Shown piece by piece: positions 28,901 through 36,805 of a DNA stretch of 64,000 bases; position 1 is the first letter of the stretch, and each line of letters begins with the position of its first letter. Position numbers and translations under genes: made by a program. This stretch comes from CAWDYA01 sp963806495 (GTDB lineage: Bacteria > Acidobacteriota > Polarisedimenticolia > JACPZX01 > DASXTC01). A model generated the notes under the pieces. That model did not search any database, had not been told where the DNA came from, and saw only the letters and a list, made by a program, of their open reading frames with translations. The DNA is taken from contig CAWDYA010000011.1 of NCBI GenBank assembly GCA_963806495.1, positions 310,001 to 374,000 on the forward strand. The letters are read 5' to 3'.

Positions 28901-29193
28901 ACCGGCACGCGCACTCCCTCGAGGGAGACCACGTCGAGGCCGCCGTCTTCCGGCCGGCGGATCACCGCCTCGCGGCCCGCGAGCGTGCCACCGCCCGCCT
29001 CGAGCAGGTACGCCTCGGCCCGGTCGATTCCGAGCTCCCGCGTCAGACCGTGGAGCAGACGTCGGAGCACCTCCTCGGCGGGAATCGCCTCGGCGAGAAC
29101 CGAAGCGATTCGAGCGAGAAGCTCCGTATCCCTGGGAATGCGTTCGACAGGCTGCCCGCCGAACGCCTTGGCACCTTCAGTCCTGGACGTCAT
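25963..29193 (-). CDS. GAF-GAF-PAS-PAS-PAS sigma-54-type transcriptional activator
   Basis: 1076-residue sensor-regulator. Domains in order: GAF (about 22-185), GAF (200-365), PAS (375-490), PAS (500-615), PAS (620-740), AAA+ (757-1000), Fis-type HTH (1030-1072). The AAA+ part has Walker A Gly789-Asp-Ser-Gly-Thr-Gly-Lys-Glu, Walker B Gly-Gly-Thr-Leu-Phe-Leu-Asp-Glu-Ile (853-861) and the sensor Phe-Arg-Asp-Asp-Leu-Tyr-Tyr-Arg-Leu-Asn. The loop that normally reads GAFTGA and touches sigma-54 is Asn836-Val-Ala-Thr-Gly-Val841. It may still act with sigma-54, or through another route. No receiver domain is present, so input probably comes from ligand, redox or light sensing by GAF/PAS. It has its own promoter at 29333-29362 and heads the iscU-glcD run. 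Confidence 0.93.
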   Translation of the reverse strand: MTSRTEGAKAFGGQPVERIPRDTELLARIASVLAEAIPAEEVLRRLLHGLTRELGIDRAEAYLLEAGGGTLAGREAVIRRPEDGGLDVVSLEGVRVPVADTRSLLSATAVTGRARIPGDVADSEPVLEPAVASRLGEGTFACLPLAARSGVIGVVLLQDVRGGAMLPQRLSLLDAVMAQAGTALERAGQHEDRERALKEITGLQMIGARLQASLPLREILDRLVEGITEGLEVERAVLFLYDEREAVLRGAAHATRSGPALPLTPAAVEALSVPVADPFEILSAAVMTKRPYVHGGAPGGREGLRLASGVGALLGVEHLAAVPLLAGDRAMGVITLDNAFRNMPVTVDMDLMSAYGAQAGLAIERTLLEERLRASERRYREFVERSPDGIVETSLDGSILACNDGLARLLGYTREELLSMRAEELYADPLRREAFIRVNLEKGSAEGMEICVRRKDGRLAYVSVSSRLRREEGGPVIESIIRDVTERYEMERRARVLADAVTYSADAILSLDAAARVTSWNNGAEKIFGYTAGEMVGRPYQILVPPDWVDELCDVIRVRVEKEGYLQGYETERLHKDGHRIPVSVTVSRLGSSSGPDLGWSAVVRDITDRRREESRQRLLSSITEQSPDAILSVDASGRITSWNRGAEKMFGYESSEVIGEPWLRLAPPEREADYGSLVSTRPEPDAPGDASGVRVADTLSRARDGRLIPVRVSSSVLRGAHGAETGFSIILRDLTEQRTLAEMSERLQEELYSRNRLEGIVGVSRAMDQVRERIRRVARFNSSVLLVGDSGTGKEIVASAIHYNSPRRSRPLIKVNCAAIPEHLLESELFGIERNVATGVDGRMGRFEMADGGTLFLDEIGDMALSTQAKILRVLQEREFEKVGGKKTIKVDVRIVAATNKDLEEEIKARRFRDDLYYRLNVIVIKLPPLASRREDIDPLIDHFVEKFARENALPRKRLATQARILLNEYVWPGNVRELEHSIERAMVMSEGSEITEADLPPGILIWKELGGAPSPAGETSGGLSKVMKEVERRTVLEALERTGWVQARAAKLLGISERSMWYRVKKLGLRPPSR

Positions 29194-29331
29194 GGCTGCG
29201 TGTCTTCCGAGACGGCGAGCCGCCTCTCGTTAGTGTGTGCCCTAGGGCTTGTACCGGAGAAGAAGCTCGGCCTCGGCATGGCCTGCGCCGAGAGCGGGGC
29301 CCGGTGCCACTCTCCGTTTTTGTAGGTGCCT

Positions 29332-29343
29332 TATCGTACGATA
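29332..29343. promoter_or_regulatory. 12-bp palindrome over the -10 box (candidate operator)
   Basis: TATCGTACGATA is a perfect inverted repeat that covers the -10 element of the regulator promoter. A bound protein would block polymerase, so autorepression is possible; which protein binds is unknown. Confidence 0.35.
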
Positions 29344-29362
29344 TGTGACGATTTTCTGTCAA
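29333..29362 (-). promoter_or_regulatory. sigma-70-type promoter of the regulator-iscU-glcD genes
   Basis: Minus-strand TTGACA (29362-29357), an 18-base spacer and TACGAT (29338-29333). The start near 29326 gives a leader of about 130 bases before the ATG at 29193. The rest of 29194-29441 holds no recognisable gene. Confidence 0.6.
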
Positions 29363-29441
29363 CAGGAATGTACCCCAAACGCACGCTGCGTCGGCGTTTC
29401 CGGGGAATGCCCCAGCAGCATCGACCGATGTGCCTGGGCGG

Positions 29442-30272
29442 TCAGCGGGGTGCGGGAGCGGCGCGCGCGTCGAGCCGATGCAGCAGGGACAGCGCGGCCG
29501 CATCCTCGGGATCGCGCGCCAGGATATGGGCGGTGAGCTCGTGTCGCGCGACCGCGATGTCTCCCAGCCTGAGGCTCGCGTTGGCCAGACCCCAGCAGGC
29601 CGCGCGGCCGGCCCCCAGGCTTTCCGCGAGCGAGTACTCACGGCGCGCCTTCACGAAGTCGCCGAACCGCGCAGCGGCGTACCCCAGCAGCAGCCTCAGG
29701 CCGACGCGCTTCGGGTGACGTGTCGCGAGATCCTCCAGCAGACGCACCGCGTCTCCCGCGCGCCCCTCATCGAGGCTCTCCCGTGCGGCCGACAGCTCAC
29801 GCCGGTCCTCCGCCGACATCGCCGTCAGCCCGCCGGCCCGATCCCCTGTGATCGAGGCGTAGATGGAAGCGTCCGGCGCCTCGAAGGAGGCCAGCGCCGC
29901 AAGGCGCGGAAGCGGGCGGGCCGCCTCGTGGGGCGCCCCGGGGGGGAAGATGCCTGCCAGCTCGCGGTACAGGAAGATCGTCGCCGCGGACCCGAGCGCG
30001 GCCATCACGACGAGCGCCCAGATCCAGGGTCTCAAGGTCACGGAGGCCTCGATCCCCCGGCGCCGCTGGTCGGCCTCCTGGCGGCAGACACCGCACCGCG
30101 CCAGGTGGCTGGACAGCGACCGCACCAGGGATGGCTCCATCTCGTGCGCCCGGTGCACGAACCCCTCGATCAGCGATTCGGAGGGACAGACGAGAAACGC
30201 CACACCGCGTTTCGACCCCGATTCGGCTCCACCCTTCGCCGGCATCCACCCTTCCCTTGCGGGACCGCTCAC
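29442..30272 (-). CDS. membrane protein with anti-sigma-like zinc finger and TPR domain
   Basis: 276 residues. A putative zinc finger of the anti-sigma ZAS/zf-HC2 type is formed by Cys29, His56, Cys60 and Cys63 (His-x3-Cys-x2-Cys). One TM helix follows (about 82-103), then a periplasmic part with two or three TPR-like helical pairs (about 155-270). Such proteins often hold an ECF sigma factor inactive, but no sigma factor gene lies next to it, so that role is open. The ATG overlaps the stop of the SGNH gene (ATGA), which points to co-translation. Confidence 0.75.
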   Translation of the reverse strand: MSGPAREGWMPAKGGAESGSKRGVAFLVCPSESLIEGFVHRAHEMEPSLVRSLSSHLARCGVCRQEADQRRRGIEASVTLRPWIWALVVMAALGSAATIFLYRELAGIFPPGAPHEAARPLPRLAALASFEAPDASIYASITGDRAGGLTAMSAEDRRELSAARESLDEGRAGDAVRLLEDLATRHPKRVGLRLLLGYAAARFGDFVKARREYSLAESLGAGRAACWGLANASLRLGDIAVARHELTAHILARDPEDAAALSLLHRLDARAAPAPR

Positions 30273-31987
30273 TCCAGAGCGACCCGGCGCACGAAGAACG
30301 ACACGAGACGCGGATCACGCGACGGCGCCCCGCCCTCTCCGTCAGGTGCTAGATACGTCGCCTGCAGCGGCCGGTCAACCGACAGACTCACTTCGAGCAC
30401 GCGACTGTCCGGCAGCCCCTCGGGAAGATCGGCCACGAGCCGCAGCTCCTTTCCGGCCGCGGTGCCTTCCGTCAGGGAGATGTCCTCCTCCCCGATCCCG
30501 CAGCGGTCCGGCGGAGCCGAGAGGGTGACATGCAGCGAGCGCGGCGGTTCCCCGCCGGCGCCGGGTCTCCATGACCCGGCAACGAGATCGACGACCAGCC
30601 GGCTTGCGCCCGGAGGGCGTCCCAGCAGCACCGAGCCTTCGCCCGACATCCAGGCCCCCGAAAGCGGATGCCCGAGACCGTCGGCCGGCTGCGGCAGCGG
30701 GCGCCCCGGCTCGTGATCCCAGAAGCCGTAGAGGATCTGCCCCCGCGCGGCCCCGGTCCCCGGCAGACTCACGGCAGGCAACAGGCCGGCCACCATCTCC
30801 GCCCATCTCCGCTCGTCCTCCCGCACCTGCTGCATCTGCCGGCTCGCCAACCCTTCGGGCGGATCGGCCTCCGGTCCGGCGGCCGGGGACGCTCCTCCCG
30901 GGACCATCCCCTGAGTGGCGAGAAACGCCGCCACCCGTTGCGCCGCGACCTCGTTGGCCCGGGCGTTCGGGTGCGGATCCCATCCGAGGGAATACTCGCT
31001 CGCATAGTGGGCAGGGCTCTGCCACACGGGGGTCATGTCCAGAAACGGTATCGACTCCTGCGAGAGGATCCGCTCGAGCTTCTGCAGCGGCCATCCCTGC
31101 CAGATCAGCGCGTTGTGGATCACCACCGCGAGGGTCGCCCCCGAGCCGGTCGTGATGCTGCGCAGCCTCCGGTACTCGAGACGCAGCGGCTCCCAGACCG
31201 CCCGCTCCGCCTCGCAGGTCGGCATACGCACGAGCGGGTCGGGCCGCTCGCCCGTCGTCATGTTCCAGGAGTGCAGCCGGAGCCGCAGATAGACGAACAG
31301 ATAGAGCCGGCTGTGCGTCGCCAGCCAGTGGCGGAGCCCGGTGCCCGCTTCGGGAAGCAGATTCAGGCGATCGGCGTCGAATCCGCCCGGCAGCAGCATG
31401 CCGGCAAGGCGTGTCGACCAGGCATCGGGCGGCGGCGGGTCGAACCGGCTGCTCCTGATCGTCGGAACGGCTCCGCCTTCTCCGAGCCCCCAGTTTTCGA
31501 TGTCGTTGTGGCAGAAGCAGGCGACGACGACGTCGGGATGGTAGCGAAGCCCGACATCGCTCAGAAGGCTGATCTCCTGCTGGAGGTTATAGCCGAACAC
31601 GCCGGCGTTGATGACCTCCACGCCGTCCAGCCGGCGCTCGAGCTGTGCGGGCAGGGTCTGGCCTGGCGGCAGGCCGATGCCGAACACGAGCGAGTCGCCC
31701 AGCACGAGGATCCGGTGCGTGCCGGAGGGGGCCGGGATCGCGTAGTCGCGGTCCCGCAGACCGAGCGAGTTGACGCTGAACTCGGTGCCGTTGTAGAAGC
31801 CGGTGGAGCCGGGCACCAGACGGTAGATGATCGCCGGGTCGCGAACCTGCTGCAGGGGGAGGGACTCCGCCCGGCCGAACGTCGCCGGAGCACCGGCCCA
31901 GAAGATCCGCACGCCCGCCTCGGCCGCGAGCAGCGCAATCAGCGTCCCGATGGCCACGGCGAGGAGGTTGGCCGCCCTCTTCTTCAT
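30269..31987 (-). CDS. membrane-anchored SGNH/GDSL hydrolase
   Basis: 572-residue protein with an N-terminal hydrophobic anchor (about 7-24). SGNH blocks are present: Ser99 in Val-Leu-Gly-Asp-Ser-Leu-Val-Phe-Gly, Asn-Ala-Gly-Val-Phe-Gly-Tyr-Asn (127-134), Asn161 in Cys-His-Asn-Asp-Ile-Glu-Asn, and a late Asp-Pro-His-Pro-Asn that supplies the Asp/His pair. The family covers esterases and acyltransferases acting on cell-surface glycans or lipids; the substrate is unknown. The C-terminal third (about 390-570) is beta-rich and not recognised. It sits directly after the TlpA gene on the minus strand, in a run from 33743 to 29442. Confidence 0.86.
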   Translation of the reverse strand: MKKRAANLLAVAIGTLIALLAAEAGVRIFWAGAPATFGRAESLPLQQVRDPAIIYRLVPGSTGFYNGTEFSVNSLGLRDRDYAIPAPSGTHRILVLGDSLVFGIGLPPGQTLPAQLERRLDGVEVINAGVFGYNLQQEISLLSDVGLRYHPDVVVACFCHNDIENWGLGEGGAVPTIRSSRFDPPPPDAWSTRLAGMLLPGGFDADRLNLLPEAGTGLRHWLATHSRLYLFVYLRLRLHSWNMTTGERPDPLVRMPTCEAERAVWEPLRLEYRRLRSITTGSGATLAVVIHNALIWQGWPLQKLERILSQESIPFLDMTPVWQSPAHYASEYSLGWDPHPNARANEVAAQRVAAFLATQGMVPGGASPAAGPEADPPEGLASRQMQQVREDERRWAEMVAGLLPAVSLPGTGAARGQILYGFWDHEPGRPLPQPADGLGHPLSGAWMSGEGSVLLGRPPGASRLVVDLVAGSWRPGAGGEPPRSLHVTLSAPPDRCGIGEEDISLTEGTAAGKELRLVADLPEGLPDSRVLEVSLSVDRPLQATYLAPDGEGGAPSRDPRLVSFFVRRVALE

Positions 31988-32551
31988 TCAGGGCTTCTTC
32001 TTCTCCCCGGACTCCGCGCCGATGACCTTGTCGATGATCTGCTCGATATCCTTCTCCTGGCCCGGGTAGTATCCCGGGTACCGCTTCAGGACACGCCCGT
32101 TGCGTCCCAGGATGATGGTGGTCGGGATCGACATCCCCTCGACCGGATCGCTTCCCATGACCCGGGCCACCTCGATGTACGCGGCCGGGTTCATGAGGCC
32201 GATCGGATAGGTGACCTGGTAGTCATCCAGAAACGACCGGATCGTCTCGAGGTCGACCGGCGCCCCGGGCTCGCCGTCGGCGTTGAGGCCCAGGACGGTC
32301 ACGCCCTTGCCGGCGAACTTCTGGTGAAGATCGACCAGATGCGGGATCACCATCCTGCAGGGGCCGCACCAGGTGGCCCACACATCGAGGATGACGATCT
32401 TTCCCTTGAGATCCTCGTTGCTGATGTTGCCGCCGGAGAGCGAGGGAACCTTGAAGACCATCGACTGTCCGGCGGCGGTCGCCTGCCGGGAGGCTCCCGC
32501 CGCGAGGAGAAGAAACGCGATCGGCAGCCAGCGGCGAATCCTCAAGCTCAT
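31988..32551 (-). CDS. TlpA/ResA-like periplasmic thioredoxin
   Basis: 187-residue exported thiol-disulfide protein. A signal peptide (about 1-28) precedes a thioredoxin fold with Trp-Cys62-Gly-Pro-Cys65 and the cis-Pro loop Ser-Ile-Pro-Thr-Thr. Proteins of this type reduce apocytochrome c CxxCH motifs or other periplasmic disulfides; the multihaem cytochrome gene at 33860 is a possible client, by inference only. ATG 32551 has AAGGAGGG right upstream and overlaps the parvulin stop (ATGA), so I prefer it to an ATG 12 codons earlier. Confidence 0.9.
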   Translation of the reverse strand: MSLRIRRWLPIAFLLLAAGASRQATAAGQSMVFKVPSLSGGNISNEDLKGKIVILDVWATWCGPCRMVIPHLVDLHQKFAGKGVTVLGLNADGEPGAPVDLETIRSFLDDYQVTYPIGLMNPAAYIEVARVMGSDPVEGMSIPTTIILGRNGRVLKRYPGYYPGQEKDIEQIIDKVIGAESGEKKKP

Positions 32552-33282
32552 CCCTCCTTGGGGCAGTAGCTGACCAGCTTCTTGCACATCCCCTTGTCCA
32601 GCACCTCGACCTTGGCCTCGTTGGCCAGCGTCTCGGCCTCGTCGCGCGGGTTGGCAGCGGAGGGGAACCGGATGAGGATGTGGCTCACCTCGACGCGCTT
32701 GCCTTTCCCTTCGGTGGGCGTCGGGGGCAAGATACGGTCAACCCTGAGGATGTGGTAGCCGAAGATGGAGAGGAACGGCTCGCTGATCTCCCCTACCTTC
32801 AGACTGAAGGCGACCCGGTTGAACGGGAACACCAGCTCGTGGAACTCCTGGGGATGGCCCATGCTGCCCCCCTGGACGGCCGTGACGGGATCCTGCGAGT
32901 ATTGCTTCGCCAGTGCGGCGAAGTCGCCGCCCGACTTCACCTGGTCGTAGATGGCGTCGATGGCGTGCTTCATCTGGGGAAGGTCGCTGCTGTACTTCTG
33001 GGCCATCGCCCTGATCTTGACGACCTCTTCACGGAAGAAGAAGTCCTCGTACGGCCGGCCGGACAGTTTGGTCGTGAACCCGGCCTCGTGCTTGAGGTCT
33101 TCGGCGTGCCACTGGTCCACCTTCCATATCGCGGCCCACTCCGCCTTCGTCACGGGCTCGCCGTTGACGGTGGCCACAACGGGGGACTCCTTGGCGGCCT
33201 TCTTCTCCCCCTTGTCCTTCGCTCCGGCCGGAGCAAACACGATCACCGCCGCGACGGCGGCGACCAGGATACCTCGCTTCAT
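32548..33282 (-). CDS. exported parvulin-type peptidyl-prolyl isomerase
   Basis: 244 residues. A signal peptide (about 1-21, ending Ala-Gly-Ala) is followed by a short SurA-like N-terminal helical part and a parvulin (PpiC) domain near 95-180: Phe-Ala-Ala-Leu-Ala-Lys-Gln-Tyr-Ser-Gln-Asp-Pro, Gly-Gly-Ser-Met-Gly and Gly-Tyr-His-Ile-Leu-Arg-Val. A tail with two cysteines near the C-terminus could form a disulfide. It would help proline-limited folding in the periplasm. It overlaps the TlpA gene and the upstream membrane-protein gene by 4 bases each, so the three form one translational unit. Confidence 0.85.
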   Translation of the reverse strand: MKRGILVAAVAAVIVFAPAGAKDKGEKKAAKESPVVATVNGEPVTKAEWAAIWKVDQWHAEDLKHEAGFTTKLSGRPYEDFFFREEVVKIRAMAQKYSSDLPQMKHAIDAIYDQVKSGGDFAALAKQYSQDPVTAVQGGSMGHPQEFHELVFPFNRVAFSLKVGEISEPFLSIFGYHILRVDRILPPTPTEGKGKRVEVSHILIRFPSAANPRDEAETLANEAKVEVLDKGMCKKLVSYCPKEG

Positions 33283-33743
33283 GAGACTCCCTCCGATCGT
33301 TCCTGTTCCCGATGCCCCGTGCCGTCGCGCTCTTGCGGGCCGGGGTCGGCTCCTGTTTCGGATGTTCCGGATTCTAACACAGCGGTTCCCGCGACCGCCC
33401 GCAGCCCCGCCAGGATCACGATGGCCGAGATCGCCTGGACAGCGCCCACCAACCGGGGATGCGACATCAGGACCGGACCCGGGAAGCTCGCCGCGACGAG
33501 CAAGCCGAACGCCGACCAGACGAGGCGCGCCGCACCGCCGCGCGAGAGCGCGGCCATGATGAAGCCGTAAGCTCCACCCAGCGCCAGGTACCAGGGCAGA
33601 ACCTGTCCCGTCCGTCCCAGCCCGACGCGGGACAGGAGGGCCGCGAGAGCAGTGAGCGCGAACAGGGTGTAGAGCGTGTGCGCCCAGGCGGGTCGCGACA
33701 TGAGGCGGGCGAGATAACGGTCGCCGATCCCGGCGTCAGACAT
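33279..33743 (-). CDS. small multi-pass membrane protein, unknown function
   Basis: 154 residues with about four TM helices (near 20-37, 50-68, 72-90, 98-118) and a polar, charged C-terminal tail. No recognised domain or catalytic motif. It is the first gene of the run that continues with parvulin, TlpA, SGNH hydrolase and zinc-finger/TPR genes, and overlaps the parvulin start by 4 bases. Divergent from the multihaem cytochrome gene. Confidence 0.65.
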   Translation of the reverse strand: MSDAGIGDRYLARLMSRPAWAHTLYTLFALTALAALLSRVGLGRTGQVLPWYLALGGAYGFIMAALSRGGAARLVWSAFGLLVAASFPGPVLMSHPRLVGAVQAISAIVILAGLRAVAGTAVLESGTSETGADPGPQERDGTGHREQERSEGVS

Positions 33744-33769
33744 GAGCGAAGACTAGCACGCGCGCGGCC

Positions 33770-33798
33770 TTGAACGCCCGGATCGGCATGCCTATACT
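33770..33798 (+). promoter_or_regulatory. sigma-70-type promoter of the multihaem cytochrome operon
   Basis: TTGAAC (33770-33775), a 17-base spacer and TATACT (33793-33798), a near-consensus pair with a start near 33805. It covers the TTG at 33770 and ATG at 33788, which therefore cannot be the true start codons. Confidence 0.65.
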
Positions 33799-33859
33799 CC
33801 AAGACCAAGCTGGGGGCACCGCCGATGACACCGGCGCGCCGTCACGCGGGGACAACCTA

Positions 33860-36805
33860 TTGCCTTCCAAGCACGGACACTCGACGACGCTGCGGATTCT
33901 CCTGGCGATAGCGGTCGCAGAGATCCTCAACGGCTCCTATCTCGCCGCTTTCGACACACCGAGCATCTTCTACCACGCGAACGTGCTCCTGCACGTCGTG
34001 CTCGGGGTGCCCCTCGCGCTCGCGCTCCTTCTGATGAGCGTGCCCGCGCTGCTCAAGGGGGCTCGGCGCTCGGGCGGCCCGCAGGGACTGCTGCTGAGAA
34101 TCCTCGCCGTGGTCGCTCTCGTGTTCGTCGGCTCGGGGCTGATCCTCTCCTGGACCGGGACCGCCCGCCCGTACTACGCCCTGCTGAGGCTTCACGTCGC
34201 CTCCGCCATCGCAGGCGGCATCATGCTGCTGGCGCTCGTGTGGGCCTGGTCCCGGCGGCCGGGCGCCGACGCGAAGAGCCGGGCCGTCTTCCGCTGGAAC
34301 TTCGGCGTCCTCGGCGCCGCGCTCGCGCTGCCTCTCCTGATGCACGGATACCGCGCGGTCTACCCGCCGCATGTCTCGACGATCGTCAATCCGCCGTTGC
34401 CGCCCCTGACGGCGATGGACGAAGGAGGCGGGCCGCACAACCCGTTCTTCCCCTCGTCGAACGAAACGGTGGGCGCCCGTTTCGTCCCGCCGGACTTCTT
34501 CCTCGACTCGCGCGGCGCCTGCGGCAACAGGGGCTGCCATCCCGATATCACCGCGCAGTGGGAAGGCTCGATGCATCATTTCTCGTCGTTCAACAACCAG
34601 TGGTACCGCAAGGCCGTCGAGTACATGCAGGACACGGTCGGCACCCGGCCGTCGAAGTGGTGCGGAGGCTGCCACGACATGGCGATCCTGCTGACGGGCC
34701 GGATGGACACGCCTATCCGTGAGCAGATCGGCACGCCGGAGGCGCAGGCGGGGATCGGATGTCTGGCCTGTCACGCGATCGTCCACGTGAAGGACACGAT
34801 GGGCCAGGGCGGCTACGTCATCGAATATCCCGAGATGCACCGGCTCGCATCGAGCAAGGCGCCGTTGATCAAGACCCTGCACGATTACATGACGCGCCTG
34901 GACCCGGCGCCGCATCGCAAGACCATGCTCAAGCCGTTCCATCGCGAGAGCACGCCGGAGTTCTGCTCGGCCTGTCACAAGGTGCATCTCGACGTGCCGG
35001 TCAACAGCTACCGCTGGCTGCGCGGATTCGACGAGTACGATGCGTGGCAGCAGAGCGGCGTGTCCGGTCAGGGCGCCCGGTCGTTCTACTACCCGCCCGA
35101 GCCGCGAAACTGCGCCAACTGCCACATGCCGCTTGTGGCCTCCGACGACGCCGGCAACATCGACGGGATGGTGCACTCACACCGCTTCCCCGGGGCCAAC
35201 ACGGCCCTGCCGTACGTCAACGGCGACGAGAAGCAGCTCGAGGCGACCGAGACCTTCCTGAAGCGCAACAGTGTCACGGTGGACATCTTCGGGGTGATCC
35301 GGATCCCCGATCACGCCTCCGCGAGCCCGGGCGGCCCGCCCGCTCCGGCACCGCCCGGCTCGGAGCCGGACCGGACACCGGTCGTCGCCACCATGTTCGC
35401 GGGCGAGGAAGGAGTCGCCGGCGCGACGGGCCCGGGCGGATCCGTCACCGCCACGGGACGGCTCCTCGCACCGCTGCCGGACAACGGCGACGGGGTGACG
35501 CTCGAGCGCGGGCGCGACTACATCATGGAGGTCGTGGTCAGGACCCGCGGCGTGGGACACATGTTCCCCGGCGGCACCGTGGACGCCTTCGATGTCTGGG
35601 TGGAGCTCGAGGGGGTGGATGACGCGGGGCGGATCGTCTTCTGGAACGGATGGACCGAGCCGGAACAGCGCGACGGCAGGCCCGCGAGCGGGCCGGTCGA
35701 CCCCGAAGCGCACTTCTACCGGTCGTTCCTGCTCGACGCGCACGGCAACCCGATCAACAAGCGGAACGCCTGGGCAGCCCGCGCGCTGCTCTACGCACGC
35801 ATGATCCCCCCGGGCGCGGCCGACACGGTCCACTTCCGGGTACGGCTGCCCGACGACTGCGGCCCGCGCGTGACGTTTACGGCGAAGGTCAACCACAGGA
35901 AGTTCGCCTGGTGGAATACGCAGTGGGCGTATTCCGGAGTACGCGATCCGTCGCAGCCCGCCCCGGCCGTCTCGCCGGGTTACGACGACGGGCGATGGGT
36001 CTTCACCGGCGACACCGCCGGGGTCTCGGGCCCGATGAAGCACGTCCCCGACCTGCCTATCACCGAGCTGGCGCAAAGCGTCAGGTCGTTTCCCGTCTCG
36101 CCGCGGGGGAAGACACCAGCGGTTGCCGATCCGCTGCCCGGGGCGCTGCAGCGGGCCGACACGCGCGAGCGGTACAACGATTACGGGATCGGGCTGCTGC
36201 TGCAGAAGGATCTGAAGGGAGCCGCCGCGGCTTTCCGCAAGGTGATCGAGATCGACCCGGGTTACCCTGACGGCTACGTCAATCTGGCCCGGGCGCAGAT
36301 CCAGGAGGGAAGCCATCGCGAGGCGGCCGGCAACCTGGAGAAGGCGCTCTCGATCGATCCGTCGCTCGCCAGGAGTCACTATCTCTATGCGCTCACCCTC
36401 AAGACGGTGGGCCGATACGACGAGGCGATCGACCATCTCAGGCGGGCGCTCGGGAGCTATCCGCGCGATCGGGTCGTGCTGAATCAGCTCGGACGGATCC
36501 TGTTCCTGCAGCGGCGATACGACGAGGCGATCGCCGCCTTCGAGCAGACGCTCGCCGTGGACCCCGAAGATCTCCAGGCGCACTACAATCTGATGCTCTG
36601 CTACCGGGGCAAGGGAGATACCGGCAAGGCCGGGATCGAGGAGACGCTCTACATGCGGTTCAAGGCGGACGAATCCTCCCAGGAACTGACGGGGCCGTAC
36701 AGACTCGCCCACGCGGAGGACAACAACGAGCGGCTGCTGGTGCACGAGCATCGCTCCACGTGGCGGGGGCCCGCGAGCGTCGACCCCGGGTATTCGGGCC
36801 AATGA
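33860..36805 (+). CDS. membrane multihaem cytochrome c with C-terminal TPR repeats
   Basis: 981 residues from a TTG at 33860, the first in-frame start after the promoter, with GGGGA upstream. Five TM helices (about 11-31, 39-65, 78-100, 111-130, 144-164) are followed by a periplasmic part with five haem motifs: one CX4CH (Cys221-His227) and four CxxCH (268-272, 301-305, 369-373, 418-422). A beta-rich domain comes next (about 510-720), then four or five TPRs (about 770-940). Likely role is electron transfer from the quinone pool, or use of an insoluble or nitrogen/sulfur substrate; the substrate is not fixed. The stop overlaps the CRTAC1 start (ATGA). TlpA and parvulin genes lie just upstream on the other strand. 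Confidence 0.85.
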   Translation: MPSKHGHSTTLRILLAIAVAEILNGSYLAAFDTPSIFYHANVLLHVVLGVPLALALLLMSVPALLKGARRSGGPQGLLLRILAVVALVFVGSGLILSWTGTARPYYALLRLHVASAIAGGIMLLALVWAWSRRPGADAKSRAVFRWNFGVLGAALALPLLMHGYRAVYPPHVSTIVNPPLPPLTAMDEGGGPHNPFFPSSNETVGARFVPPDFFLDSRGACGNRGCHPDITAQWEGSMHHFSSFNNQWYRKAVEYMQDTVGTRPSKWCGGCHDMAILLTGRMDTPIREQIGTPEAQAGIGCLACHAIVHVKDTMGQGGYVIEYPEMHRLASSKAPLIKTLHDYMTRLDPAPHRKTMLKPFHRESTPEFCSACHKVHLDVPVNSYRWLRGFDEYDAWQQSGVSGQGARSFYYPPEPRNCANCHMPLVASDDAGNIDGMVHSHRFPGANTALPYVNGDEKQLEATETFLKRNSVTVDIFGVIRIPDHASASPGGPPAPAPPGSEPDRTPVVATMFAGEEGVAGATGPGGSVTATGRLLAPLPDNGDGVTLERGRDYIMEVVVRTRGVGHMFPGGTVDAFDVWVELEGVDDAGRIVFWNGWTEPEQRDGRPASGPVDPEAHFYRSFLLDAHGNPINKRNAWAARALLYARMIPPGAADTVHFRVRLPDDCGPRVTFTAKVNHRKFAWWNTQWAYSGVRDPSQPAPAVSPGYDDGRWVFTGDTAGVSGPMKHVPDLPITELAQSVRSFPVSPRGKTPAVADPLPGALQRADTRERYNDYGIGLLLQKDLKGAAAAFRKVIEIDPGYPDGYVNLARAQIQEGSHREAAGNLEKALSIDPSLARSHYLYALTLKTVGRYDEAIDHLRRALGSYPRDRVVLNQLGRILFLQRRYDEAIAAFEQTLAVDPEDLQAHYNLMLCYRGKGDTGKAGIEETLYMRFKADESSQELTGPYRLAHAEDNNERLLVHEHRSTWRGPASVDPGYSGQ

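Noticed and set aside
29239..29248. 10-bp palindrome GCCCTAGGGC in the regulator leader
   Set aside because: Short and GC-rich; expected by chance, not linked to a promoter element.
33770..33859. Upstream TTG/ATG starts for the cytochrome gene
   Set aside because: They lie inside a near-consensus promoter (TTGAAC/TATACT), so they cannot be translated from that transcript.
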